DNA from: Streptomyces sp. NRRL WC-3626 | GTDB lineage: Bacteria > Actinomycetota > Actinomycetes > Streptomycetales > Streptomycetaceae | Direction of reading: 5' to 3' | NCBI RefSeq assembly: GCF_000718785.1 | Contig: NZ_JOCA01000032.1 | Coordinates: 1-62,208 of the forward strand | Length of the DNA stretch: 62,208 nt | In this document: positions 17,291-27,237 of the stretch, piece after piece | Layout of the letters: each line of letters begins with the position of its first letter | How positions within the stretch are numbered: the stretch's first letter is position 1 | Program-made: the position numbers and the translations under genes | The notes under the pieces: generated by a model | What the model was told of the DNA's origin: nothing | Databases searched by the model: none | What the model saw: only the letters and a program-made list of their open reading frames with translations

Positions 17291-18241
17291 ATGGGCTACT
17301 ACCCCTCCCGTCTGGAGCACTTCCACGGCCTGCCCGTGCACGACGTCACCGGCCCCGAGGGCGATCCGGGCCCCGGTCCGCCCCCTCCCGCCTCCGTCGC
17401 CTGGCGGCTCGCCGCGGACTGGGAGGTCCCGTTCGAGGACCGGTGGCGCTCCTTCCTGGACCGGGTCCGCACCGACGAGGCCGTGGCCCTCGTCATCGGC
17501 GCCTGGTGGCAGGAGTGGGACGAGGACGGCATCGGTCCCGTACTCGACCTGATCACCGCCGACGCACACCGGCTGCCCCGGCTGCGGGCCCTCTTCCTCG
17601 CGGACGTCGAATCCGAGGAGACGGAGATCTCCTGGATCAAACAGGGCGGCATCGGCCCCGTCCTGCACGCCTGGCCGGGCCTGTACGAACTCGGCCTGCG
17701 CGGCGGCGAGGGCCTGGTGATCGAGCCGCTGCGCCACGCCGGACTGCGCAGACTGCGCGTCGAGTCCGGCGGCCTGCCCCCCGAGCCGGTGCGCGGCCTC
17801 GCCGCCTGCGACCTCCCCGCCCTGCACCATCTGGAACTGTGGCTGGGCACCTCCTGGTACGGCGGCGACTGCACCGCCGACGACGTCCGGGCACTCCTGG
17901 ACACCCTCGGCCGCGGCCCGGGACTGCGCCATCTCGGTCTGTGCAACAGCGACATCCAGGACCACATCGCCACCGCCGTGGCCGCCGCGCCCGTCGTCGC
18001 CGGTCTGGACTCCCTCGACCTGGGCATGGGCACCCTCGGAGACGACGGGGGCGCCGCCCTGCTCGCCGGGCAGCCGCTGACCCATCTGCGCGCCCTCGAC
18101 CTCGGACACCACTTCATGGGCGAGGAGATGACCCGCCGGGTCCGCGACACACTCGGACCGCACATCCCGGACCTCGGCCTCACCCCCGCCCACCGCAGCG
18201 CCCACCGCCCGGAGGACCGCTATGTCGCGGTCGGGGAATGA
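17291..18241 (+). CDS. STM4015 family leucine-rich-repeat protein, copy 2
   Basis: A 316-aa paralogue of the preceding gene. Matching segments include HGLPVHDV/YGLPVFPF, EISWI, LELWLGTSWYGG/LDLWLGTSWYGA and NSDIQDHIATAVAAAPVV/NSEIQDEVAAAVASAPVV. It lacks the acidic tail of copy 1 and ends RYVAVGE, against RFVAVGE in copy 1. The ATG lies about 11 nt after GGGGGAG. The tandem duplication suggests either dosage or two recognition specificities. It overlaps the STM4014 gene by 20 nt. Confidence 0.85.
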   Translation: MGYYPSRLEHFHGLPVHDVTGPEGDPGPGPPPPASVAWRLAADWEVPFEDRWRSFLDRVRTDEAVALVIGAWWQEWDEDGIGPVLDLITADAHRLPRLRALFLADVESEETEISWIKQGGIGPVLHAWPGLYELGLRGGEGLVIEPLRHAGLRRLRVESGGLPPEPVRGLAACDLPALHHLELWLGTSWYGGDCTADDVRALLDTLGRGPGLRHLGLCNSDIQDHIATAVAAAPVVAGLDSLDLGMGTLGDDGGAALLAGQPLTHLRALDLGHHFMGEEMTRRVRDTLGPHIPDLGLTPAHRSAHRPEDRYVAVGE

Positions 18242-19397
18242 ACCGGGAACGGCGGGCGCGCCCGTGCGCCTCGCCGTCGTGGGCAACCCCGAGAACCGCA
18301 GGACGACCCTGTTCACCGACGCCGTCCGCGCGGCCGGACTGCCCGCACCGCGCGTCGTGCCGTGGGAGCGGGTCCTCGGCGACGGCGGGGCCGACTTCGC
18401 CGCCGACGAGACCGTCCGGCTCGACTCACCCGGCGAGCATCCCGAGGTCGACCGGCTGCTGAGGGACGTACCGGACCCCACCCGCGTGGAGGGCTCGGCA
18501 CGCTGGTACGCGCGGTTCACCGCGGCGGTCCGCGGCCTGCGCGGCGGGGTCCGGCTCGACGACCCCGGCGAACTGGCCGTCCTGTTCGACAAACGGCGCT
18601 GCCACGCCGTCCTCGACGCGGCGGACATCCCCGTGCCCCGGTCACCCACCTCGGGCCCGGACGCCGTACCCGTCACCGGCTGGGACGACGTACGGACCGT
18701 CATGCGCGACCACCGCATGCCCCGACTCTTCGTCAAGCTCGCCCATGGCTCCTCGGCCTCCGGCGTGCTCGCCGTCGAGGCAGCCGGCAGCGGCCGGATC
18801 AGGGCCACCACCTCCGTCGAACTGACCCCGGACAAAAGCCTGTTCAACTCCCTGAAGGTGCGCCGCTACGAGCGGGAGCGGGACATCGCCGCGATCGTGG
18901 ACGCCCTCGCCCCGGACGGGCTGCACCTGGAACACTGGCTGCCCAAGGCGTCCCAGCGGGGCCGCGCCGCCGATCTGCGGGTCGTGGTGGTGGCCGGCCG
19001 CGCCACCCACGCCGTCGTGCGCACCAGCACCGCGCCGATGACCAACCTCCACCTCGGCGGCGCCCGCGGCGACCTCGACGCCGTACGCGACGCCGTCGAG
19101 GCGGCCGGCGGGAGCTGGGCGGACGTCCTCGCCGTGTGCGAGCGCGCGGCGGCCTGCTTCCCACGCACCCTCTGCGTCGGCGTCGACCTGCTCCCGGCCG
19201 TCGGCTGGCGCCGGTTCGCGGTCAGCGAGGTCAACGCCTTCGGCGACCTGCTGCCCCGCCTCACCGGACTCCCCGGCAGCGGGGCGGAGGGCCTCGACAC
19301 CTACGCGGCCCAGGTCGCGGCCGTCCTGCGCCGCGCCCCGGACCGGCCGCACCCGTACCACCAGCACAGAACGGGAACCACCCATGTCAGCGCCTGA
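18222..19397 (+). CDS. STM4014 family ATP-grasp-like protein
   Basis: A 391-aa protein with the outline of an ATP-grasp ligase: LFVKLAHGSSASGV (phosphate-loop Lys and Gly/Ser-rich loop, near residue 172), ADLRVVVVAGRATHAVVR and NLHLGG (substrate and ATP loops, near 245-280), and GVDLL followed by VSEVNAFGDL (metal-binding Glu-x-Asn, near 325-335). These are features of RimK/D-Ala ligase-like enzymes. The ATG lies inside the end of the previous gene. ATP-grasp enzymes form amide or ester bonds through acyl phosphates. The substrate here is unknown. Confidence 0.82.
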   Translation: MSRSGNEPGTAGAPVRLAVVGNPENRRTTLFTDAVRAAGLPAPRVVPWERVLGDGGADFAADETVRLDSPGEHPEVDRLLRDVPDPTRVEGSARWYARFTAAVRGLRGGVRLDDPGELAVLFDKRRCHAVLDAADIPVPRSPTSGPDAVPVTGWDDVRTVMRDHRMPRLFVKLAHGSSASGVLAVEAAGSGRIRATTSVELTPDKSLFNSLKVRRYERERDIAAIVDALAPDGLHLEHWLPKASQRGRAADLRVVVVAGRATHAVVRTSTAPMTNLHLGGARGDLDAVRDAVEAAGGSWADVLAVCERAAACFPRTLCVGVDLLPAVGWRRFAVSEVNAFGDLLPRLTGLPGSGAEGLDTYAAQVAAVLRRAPDRPHPYHQHRTGTTHVSA

Positions 19398-20256
19398 ACC
19401 GGCACCCGCGCCCGCCGCACCGGACCATCCGGACATGAACGAGATCGTCGGCAGTCACGACATCCTCCTCGTCACCCTCGACACCCTCCGGTACGACGTC
19501 GCCGCCGAACTCGCCGCCGAGGGACGCATTCCGAACCTGGCCCGCCGTCTGCCCGGCGGCCGCTGGGAGCGGCGGCACGCCCCCGGCAGCTTCACCTACG
19601 CCTCCCACCAGGCGATCTTCGCCGGATTCCTGCCCACGCCGGCCGTCCCCGGCCCGCACCCGCGGCTGTTCGCGGCCCGCTTCGCCGGCAGCGAGACCAC
19701 GGCCGGGCACACCTTCGTGTACGACACCCCGGACCTGGTGTCCGGCCTCGCGAAGGAGGGCTACCGCACGGTGTGCGTCGGCGGCGTCGGCTTCTTCAAC
19801 CGCCGGGCCCCGCTGGGCTCGGTGCTGCCCGGACTGTTCCAGGAGTCCCACTGGACACCGGAGTTCGGCGTCACCTCCGCCACGTCGTTCGAGTCCCAGG
19901 TGACCCGCGCGGAACAGGTGGTCCGCGAACTTCCCCACGAACGGCGCCTGTTCCTCTTCGTCAACGTCGCCGCACTGCACCAGCCCAACTGGTTCCACAC
20001 GCCCGGCGCCACCCGCGAGGACGGCGACACCCGCGCCACCCACGCCGCCGCCCTCGAGTACGTGGACCGGCACATCGGCCGGCTGTTCGCCGCCGCGAGC
20101 AGCAGACGCCGCTGCCTCGCCATCGTCTGCTCCGACCACGGCACCGCCTACGGCGACGACGGCTACACCGGCCACCGCATCGGCCACGAGTCCGTGTGGA
20201 CCGTGCCCTACGCCCACTTCTTCCTGGACCCCACCCCCGCCGAGGCCGCCCGATGA
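19384..20256 (+). CDS. STM4013/SEN3800 family hydrolase, sulfatase/alkaline phosphatase fold
   Basis: A 290-aa protein of the alkaline phosphatase superfamily. TLDTLRYD (residues 31-38, metal Asp33) and CSDHGTAYGDDGYTGHRIGH near the end supply the metal ligands. At the nucleophile position the sulfatase CxPSR signature is replaced by FTYASH (Thr71), which suggests a Thr nucleophile as in phosphomonoesterases or phosphodiesterases rather than a formylglycine sulfatase. It overlaps STM4014 by 14 nt and STM4012 by ATGA. A later ATG (19435) is an alternative start. The substrate is unknown. Confidence 0.82.
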   Translation: MSAPEPAPAPAAPDHPDMNEIVGSHDILLVTLDTLRYDVAAELAAEGRIPNLARRLPGGRWERRHAPGSFTYASHQAIFAGFLPTPAVPGPHPRLFAARFAGSETTAGHTFVYDTPDLVSGLAKEGYRTVCVGGVGFFNRRAPLGSVLPGLFQESHWTPEFGVTSATSFESQVTRAEQVVRELPHERRLFLFVNVAALHQPNWFHTPGATREDGDTRATHAAALEYVDRHIGRLFAAASSRRRCLAIVCSDHGTAYGDDGYTGHRIGHESVWTVPYAHFFLDPTPAEAAR

Positions 20257-21599
20257 CCACCACCACCAGCCGGACGACCCCGTACCAGAGCTACGTCTAC
20301 GCCTACCCGCACAAGACCGCCTACCGGAAACTCGCCGACCGCCCCCTCCTCGGCGACCTGTGGGCCGGCGAACCCAAGGACGCCCTCTCCCTCTATCTGC
20401 ACATCCCGTTCTGCGAGGTCCGCTGCGGCTTCTGCAACCTGTTCACCCGCATCGGCGCCCCCGACGGCCTCACCGGCGCCTACCTGGACGCCCTCGAACG
20501 GCAGGCGACCGCCGTACGCGAGGCGCTGGGGGAGCGTGAACCCGTACGGTTCGCCACCGCGGCCTTCGGCGGCGGCACCCCCACCTTCCTCACCGCCGCC
20601 GAACTCGAGCGGCTGTGCGACATCGCCGAGCACCGTATGGGCGCCGGCCTGCGCGCCGTCCCGCTGTCCGTGGAGGCCTCGCCCGCCACGGCCACCGCCG
20701 ACCGGCTGGAAGTCCTGGCCGCCCGCGGCACCACCCGGCTCAGCCTGGGCGTACAGAGCTTCGACGACACCGAGGCCCGCGCCGCCGTACGCCCCCAGCG
20801 CCGCGCCGACGTCGAAGCCGCCCTCGGCCGCGTCCGCGACGCCCGCGTCCCCGTCCTCAACATCGACCTCATCTACGGCATCGACGGCCAGACCGAACAC
20901 ACCTGGCTGCACTCCCTCGACGCCGCCCTCGCCTGGCACCCCGAGGAGCTCTACCTCTACCCCCTCTACATACGCCCCCTCACCGGACTGGGACGCCGCG
21001 CCGGCGACCCCGACCCGGCCTGGGACGCACAGCGGCTGCGCCTGTACCGCCTGGGCCGCGACCACCTCCTCGCCCACGGCTACACCCAGCGGTCCATGCG
21101 CATGTTCCGCCGCGCCGACGCCCCGCCGCAGGGCGCGGACGACCACGCCTGCCAGACCGACGGCATGATCGGGCTCGGCTGCGGCGCCCGCTCCTACACC
21201 GCCGGGCTGCACTACTCCTTCGACTACGCCGTCGGCATGCACGAGATCCGCGGCATCATCGACGACTACGTCTCCCGCCCGGCCGCCGACTTCGCCCACG
21301 CCGAGTACGGCCGCCGCATCGACGCCGGCGAGGCGCGACGGCGGCATCTGCTGCAGTCCCTGCTCCAGGCGGACGGCCTCGACGTCGCCGGCTACCGCAC
21401 CCGGTTCGGCGGCCGCACCCCGGCGGACGACTTCCCGGCCGAACTGACCCGCTTCGCCGACCGCGGCTGGCTGACCGAGGACACCGCCGCCGGGCTGCTG
21501 CGCCTGACCCCCGAGGGGCTGGCCCACTCCGACGCCGTCGGCCCGGAGCTGTTCTCCCCGGCCGTGCGGGCCGCCATGGCCGCCTACGAGCGGAAGTGA
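20253..21599 (+). CDS. STM4012 family radical SAM protein (HemN/HemW-like)
   Basis: A 448-aa radical SAM enzyme. HIPFCEVRCGFCNL holds Cys54, Cys58 and Cys61 (CxxxCxxC) for the [4Fe-4S] cluster. FGGGTPTFL and LSLGVQSFDD are the SAM-binding and core-barrel motifs found in the HemN superfamily. A C-terminal HemN-like domain follows from about residue 330 (DGMIGLGCGARSYTAGL). HemN and HemW proteins are the nearest known relatives, but the gene's fixed neighbours mark the separate STM4012 group. ATGA overlap with the hydrolase and 10-nt spacing to the next radical SAM gene indicate one operon. Confidence 0.88.
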   Translation: MTTTTSRTTPYQSYVYAYPHKTAYRKLADRPLLGDLWAGEPKDALSLYLHIPFCEVRCGFCNLFTRIGAPDGLTGAYLDALERQATAVREALGEREPVRFATAAFGGGTPTFLTAAELERLCDIAEHRMGAGLRAVPLSVEASPATATADRLEVLAARGTTRLSLGVQSFDDTEARAAVRPQRRADVEAALGRVRDARVPVLNIDLIYGIDGQTEHTWLHSLDAALAWHPEELYLYPLYIRPLTGLGRRAGDPDPAWDAQRLRLYRLGRDHLLAHGYTQRSMRMFRRADAPPQGADDHACQTDGMIGLGCGARSYTAGLHYSFDYAVGMHEIRGIIDDYVSRPAADFAHAEYGRRIDAGEARRRHLLQSLLQADGLDVAGYRTRFGGRTPADDFPAELTRFADRGWLTEDTAAGLLRLTPEGLAHSDAVGPELFSPAVRAAMAAYERK

Positions 21600-21609
21600 G
21601 ACCCGCCCG

Positions 21610-22485
21610 ATGGACCTGACCCTCCTCTACCGGGGCCCGCTGGCCTCCTGCGACTACGACTGCCCCTACTGCCCGTTCGCCAAGCGCCGCGACAGCCGCG
21701 AGCAACTCCGCACCGACCGTGCCTGCCTGGCGAGGTTCGCCGACTGGGCCGAGGCACGGACCACCGACCGGCTCTCCCTTCTGTTCACCCCCTGGGGCGA
21801 GGGCCTGGTCCGCTCCTGGTACCGCGACACCCTGACCCGGCTGTCCCACCGGCCGCACATCCGCCGCGTCGCCATCCAGACCAACCTCAGCTGCCGCACC
21901 GACTGGCTCGCCGGCGCCGACCTCGACACCCTGGCCCTGTGGTGCACGTACCACCCGGGGCAGACCCCCTACGACCGCTTCCTCGCCAAATGCCGCGAAC
22001 TGGAGCGGCTCGGCGCCCGGTTCAGCGTCGGCATCGTCGGACTGCCCGACCACCTGGACGCGGCCCGGCGGCTGCGCGCCGACCTGCCCGAACGGGTGTA
22101 CCTGTGGGTCAACGCCGCCGAGGGCCACACCTACGACGACGCCGAGGCCGACGTCTGGACCGCGCTCGACCCCCTGTTCCCGTACAGCCGCCGCCCCCAC
22201 GCCAGCGCGGGCCTGCCCTGCCGCACGGGGGAGTCCGTCATCTCCGTCGACGGCGAGGGCACCGTCCGCCGCTGCCACTTCGTCCGCGCCGAACTCGGCA
22301 ACCTCTACGACGGCAGCTACCGGCAGGCACTGCGCCCCCGCCCGTGCCCCCTCACCACCTGCGACTGCCACATCGGCTACGTCCACCTCGAAACACTGCC
22401 GCTGTACGACGTGTTCGCCGGCGGCGTGCTGGAACGGATACCGGCCCCGGCCCCACAGCGGTCCCGCGCGGGCGGACATGTTTGA
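21610..22485 (+). CDS. STM4011 family radical SAM protein
   Basis: A 291-aa radical SAM protein with the cluster motif CDYDCPYC (Cys14/18/21) very close to the N-terminus. Near the C-terminus are RRCHFV and then Cys246, Cys251 and Cys253 (CPLTTCDC). That resembles a compact SPASM-like auxiliary Fe-S site. It is the last gene of the operon. Two dissimilar radical SAM enzymes plus an ATP-grasp-like protein suggest a multi-step modification of a peptide or small molecule. No substrate is known to me. Confidence 0.87.
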   Translation: MDLTLLYRGPLASCDYDCPYCPFAKRRDSREQLRTDRACLARFADWAEARTTDRLSLLFTPWGEGLVRSWYRDTLTRLSHRPHIRRVAIQTNLSCRTDWLAGADLDTLALWCTYHPGQTPYDRFLAKCRELERLGARFSVGIVGLPDHLDAARRLRADLPERVYLWVNAAEGHTYDDAEADVWTALDPLFPYSRRPHASAGLPCRTGESVISVDGEGTVRRCHFVRAELGNLYDGSYRQALRPRPCPLTTCDCHIGYVHLETLPLYDVFAGGVLERIPAPAPQRSRAGGHV

Positions 22486-22513
22486 CGGGAGAGCCGGCGG
22501 CAAGTCGGTCTCC

Positions 22514-22942
22514 ATGAGTGAACAGAACAGGAATACGAACCGGAAGACCACCTCCACCCGGTCCGCCGCGACCAAGGCCCGGGAGACCACGGACAAGGCG
22601 ACCGCGCCCGCAGGGAAGGCGGCCGACGAGGCAGCCGGCAAGGCGGGTGACGCCGCGTCGGCCGCCGCCTCGGGCGCCGAACGCGCGGCACAGGCGGCGA
22701 CCGGCGCCGCGCAGAGTGCCGCCAAGGGTGTCGAGGCGGGCCGCCGCGTGGTCGTCGCCACCTCGGGACAGGTCGCCGCCGGCGCCAAGACCGCCTGGAC
22801 CGTCATCGCCCACCGCAGGCTCGCCGCCGCCGGGGCCGCCGCCGGCCTCACCGCGCTCACCGCCGCCTCCTACGCGGTGGGCCGGCGCGCCGGACGCCAC
22901 ACCCACGGCCCCCTGACCCGGATGACCGGCGGCCGGATCTGA
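22514..22942 (+). CDS. Ala/Thr/Lys-rich protein with one C-terminal membrane segment (142 aa)
   Basis: The N-terminal two thirds (residues 1-85) are low-complexity Ala/Lys/Thr/Gly sequence with a predicted long helix, resembling histone-like or LEA-like repeats. A hydrophobic stretch near 108-125 ([16 protein letters not shown]) could span the membrane and is followed by a basic His-containing tail. The ATG at 22514 is chosen because MSEQNRN looks like a natural start. An ATG at 22478, overlapping the STM4011 gene, is possible. No known family; I would not assign it to the radical SAM pathway. Confidence 0.6.
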   Translation: MSEQNRNTNRKTTSTRSAATKARETTDKATAPAGKAADEAAGKAGDAASAAASGAERAAQAATGAAQSAAKGVEAGRRVVVATSGQVAAGAKTAWTVIAHRRLAAAGAAAGLTALTAASYAVGRRAGRHTHGPLTRMTGGRI

Positions 22943-23057
22943 CACCGGGGCGGCGGGACGGGACGGGGAGCAGCCGGGCCCCACTCGCGCGGTGCTGCCC
23001 CGACGAGGAAAGATGTCTCCGCAAGCGAGGAAGCAACCCAGGCGGAGGAGTGGGCAC

Positions 23058-24698
<1,641 letters not shown>

Positions 24699-24715
24699 AC
24701 CGCACCCCCGCGCGG

Positions 24716-24738
24716 CGCGCCCCGGCTGCCGGGGCGCG
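24716..24738. terminator. Bidirectional terminator hairpin
   Basis: A perfect 10-bp inverted repeat (CGCGCCCCGG / CCGGGGCGCG) with a 3-nt loop sits between the convergent pgm and membrane-protein genes. There is no U-tract, as is common in Streptomyces. It can serve both genes. Confidence 0.7.
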
Positions 24739-25245
24739 TCAGCCCGCCCGGACGCCGGGCACGGACGGGGACGGGGAGGCGAGCTCGGGCGGCACCGACG
24801 TCGCCGCCGTGGGCAGCTCCACGGGCGCCTCCTCCGACTGCTGCAGCACGGTGTCGCCGCCGGGCCCCTCCGCCGGCGTCCCCGCACCGGTGGACAGCTG
24901 GGACCACGCGCCCAGTGCCAGGGCGATCGCGGCGGCGGTGCCCACCACGCGGCAGACCCGGCGCAGCCGGGCGCGCCCGTCCATCTGCCGCCAGGCCGGG
25001 CCCTCCCACGGATCGTCCGGATGCCACAGATCACCGACCGCCTCGACACCGCCGGCGTCCCCGCGCGGCGCACCGCCGCCGGCGCGCGGCCGTGTCCGCT
25101 GGAGGGCGGACGGCTCCCGCGGGGCGGTGGCCCGGATCGCACGCTCGTTGTCGGTGAGGAACCGCTGCCAGACGTCCTCGGGCAGGGACGGGCCACCGTC
25201 CCGCTCCTCCGGCGTTCCGCCGTCGTCCGGTCTCCGCGCGGTCAC
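24739..25245 (-). CDS. Single-pass membrane protein of unknown function (168 aa)
   Basis: Residues 1-90 are a hydrophilic cytoplasmic region containing LPEDVWQRFLTDNERAIRATAPREPSA and a DDPWEGPAWRQM stretch. One transmembrane segment follows at about 98-116 (VGTAAAIALALGAWSQL), then a Pro/Ser/Thr-rich external tail. The GTG start is used; a weak purine-rich stretch precedes it. This layout is common among Streptomyces hypothetical membrane proteins. The function is unknown. The 260-bp gap to the cupin gene must hold its promoter. Confidence 0.65.
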   Translation of the reverse strand: MTARRPDDGGTPEERDGGPSLPEDVWQRFLTDNERAIRATAPREPSALQRTRPRAGGGAPRGDAGGVEAVGDLWHPDDPWEGPAWRQMDGRARLRRVCRVVGTAAAIALALGAWSQLSTGAGTPAEGPGGDTVLQQSEEAPVELPTAATSVPPELASPSPSVPGVRAG

Positions 25246-25505
25246 GTCCGTTCATTCCCTTCGACGATCCCGCCAGGATCATTGCACAGCGCAAAATCGG
25301 GAGAACAGCGGGTCGGACGACCGAACATATCGCTGACAGGCGTCCACCGGGCGCGTGGACCCGATCGGACAAAGGTCCGTCGGGGGGACACGGCCCGGCC
25401 GGCCTCTGCAAGGCCGCCGCGGGACGGCGGAGCATGAGCCGCCCAAATCCGCATGCTAGGTTCGCATTTGGAAGAGGCTCCGCACATCCGGGACGGTGAC
25501 ACCCC

Positions 25506-25907
25506 ATGACGACGTCAGCAGACGGCGACGACCTCCCCCTGCCGAAGGCCCTGTGCGACACGGCCGCGCTCGCCGCCCTGGACGACGCGTCCGCCGGCGC
25601 CCTGTGGCGGCTCGCCGAACCGGGCCGGCAACTCGACGCCAACGTCGTACGCGTCCCGCCGGGGCAGCGGGTCGGCACCCACCGCGAGCCCGACCTCGAC
25701 GTCCTGCTCCTGGTCCTCGCCGGCCACGGCACCCTCACCGCCCCCGACGGTCCGCAGACGCTCCGTCAGGGCACCCTGACCTGGCTCCCGCACGGCTCCA
25801 CCCGGAGCCTCGACGCGGGCCCCGAGGGACTGACCTACCTCACCGTCCACCGCCGCCGCCCCGGAATGCGGATCCAGTCCATGCCCCCGGAAGCCCGACA
25901 ACAGTGA
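25506..25907 (+). CDS. Small single-domain cupin protein
   Basis: A 133-aa cupin. Residues 50-110 carry the two cupin motifs: PGQRVGTHREPDLDVLLLVLAGHG (only one clear His and an acidic cluster) and LRQGTLTWLPHGSTRS. The depleted metal ligands make enzymatic function uncertain, and ligand sensing is as likely. A -10-like TAGGTT lies in an imperfect CCAAAT/ATTTGG inverted repeat at about 25448-25476. The gene stands alone, upstream of the glycosyltransferase operon by 64 nt. Confidence 0.75.
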   Translation: MTTSADGDDLPLPKALCDTAALAALDDASAGALWRLAEPGRQLDANVVRVPPGQRVGTHREPDLDVLLLVLAGHGTLTAPDGPQTLRQGTLTWLPHGSTRSLDAGPEGLTYLTVHRRRPGMRIQSMPPEARQQ

Positions 25908-25971
25908 TCATCGCGGCCACGAAGTGATAACAGCGGACAACTTCTGAACGTGTTTCACGGTCTGGACCGCT

Positions 25972-27237
25972 ATGAAGATCTCTTTTCTGATCCACAACGC
26001 CTATGGGATCGGAGGCACGATCGCCACCACGTTCAACCTGGCGGCCGCCCTGGCCGAACGGCACGACGTGGAGATCGTCTCGGTGTTACGGCACCGCGAG
26101 CACCCCAATCTCACCGCGCACCCCGGAGTGCGGCTGCGGGCGCTGGTGGATCTGCGGCGGGAGAAGGACCACCCGCTGCACGGCAGACCGGCCAGGGTGT
26201 TCCCCGCCGCCGAGTACCGCCACCACCAGTACAGCGAGCTGACCGACGAGCGGATCGCCGCCTGTCTGGCGGACATCGACGCCGACGTCGTCGTCGGCAC
26301 CCGGCCGGGGCTCAACGTGCACCTCGCCCTCCAGGCCCCGGAGCATGTCGCGCGCGTCGGCCAGGAACACCTCACCCTGGATCACCATCCGCCCGCCCTG
26401 CGCACCGCCCTGCGCCGTGCCTACCGCGGGCTCGACGTGCTGACCACCGTCACCGAGGCCGACGCCGCCTCCTACCGGCGCAAGACGCGCCTGCCCGGCG
26501 TACGGGTCGAGGCACTGCCGAACAGCGTCCCCACCCCGGTGCTCCCCGCCGCCGACGGCACCGGCAAGGTCGTGGTCGCGGCCGGCCGGCTGGTCCCGGT
26601 CAAGCGCTACGACCTGATCATCGAGGCGTTCGCCCGGGTCGCCGCCGAATTCCCCGACTGGCAGCTGCGCATCTACGGCAGGGGCGAGGAACGCGGCCGC
26701 CTGCGCGCCCTGATCGAGACGCTCGGCCTGTGGAACAACGTCTTCCTCATGGGCGCCGTGACCCCCATGGAGGCCGAGTGGGTGAAGGGCTCGATCGGCG
26801 CCGCCGCGTCCGACTACGAGCCCTTCGGCATGACCCTCGTCGAGGCGATGCGCTGCGGACTGCCCGTCGTCAGCACCGACTGCCCCTACGGACCCGGCGA
26901 GATCATCAGGGACGGCGAGGACGGCCGGCTGGTGCCGGTCGGGGACACCGCCGCCTTCGGCACGGCCCTCCTCGGCCTGGTCCGCGACGACGAGCGCCGC
27001 CGCCGCATGGGCCGGGCGGCCCTCACCAACGCCGAACGGTTCGCCCCCGGACCGGTCGTCGCCCAGGCCGAACGCCTGCTCCAGGAGGCGATCGACGCCC
27101 GGAACGGCGCACGGCGCGGCACAACGGAACGCACCGGAGCGCACCACACCCTCGTCAGCCGGGGCCACGCCACCCGCGACCTCGCCCACGTCGCCGCGTC
27201 GCGTGCGCTGCGCACCCTACGGAAGGCACGCCGATGA
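25972..27237 (+). CDS. GT4-type glycosyltransferase with a TTA codon
   Basis: A 421-aa GT-B fold glycosyltransferase family 4 protein. The N-terminal GIGGTIATT loop, the RLVPVKRYDLIIEAF strand-helix near residue 205, and the ExxxxxxxE motif (EPFGMTLVE) followed by GLPVVSTDCPYGPGEI are typical. Leu39 is encoded by TTA (26086-26088), which in Streptomyces requires the bldA tRNA, so translation is probably tied to development. The stop overlaps the next gene (ATGA). The sugar donor and acceptor are unknown; a cell-surface polymer is likely. Confidence 0.87.
   Translation: MKISFLIHNAYGIGGTIATTFNLAAALAERHDVEIVSVLRHREHPNLTAHPGVRLRALVDLRREKDHPLHGRPARVFPAAEYRHHQYSELTDERIAACLADIDADVVVGTRPGLNVHLALQAPEHVARVGQEHLTLDHHPPALRTALRRAYRGLDVLTTVTEADAASYRRKTRLPGVRVEALPNSVPTPVLPAADGTGKVVVAAGRLVPVKRYDLIIEAFARVAAEFPDWQLRIYGRGEERGRLRALIETLGLWNNVFLMGAVTPMEAEWVKGSIGAAASDYEPFGMTLVEAMRCGLPVVSTDCPYGPGEIIRDGEDGRLVPVGDTAAFGTALLGLVRDDERRRRMGRAALTNAERFAPGPVVAQAERLLQEAIDARNGARRGTTERTGAHHTLVSRGHATRDLAHVAASRALRTLRKARR

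Noticed and set aside
20253..21599. Coproporphyrinogen III dehydrogenase (HemN)
   Set aside because: The radical SAM core is HemN-like, but the invariant STM neighbours and absence of heme genes point to the STM4012 family.
22478..22942. Precursor peptide for the radical SAM operon
   Set aside because: The 142-aa Ala/Lys/Thr protein has a membrane segment and no Cys or leader/core pattern; nothing specific links it to the enzymes.
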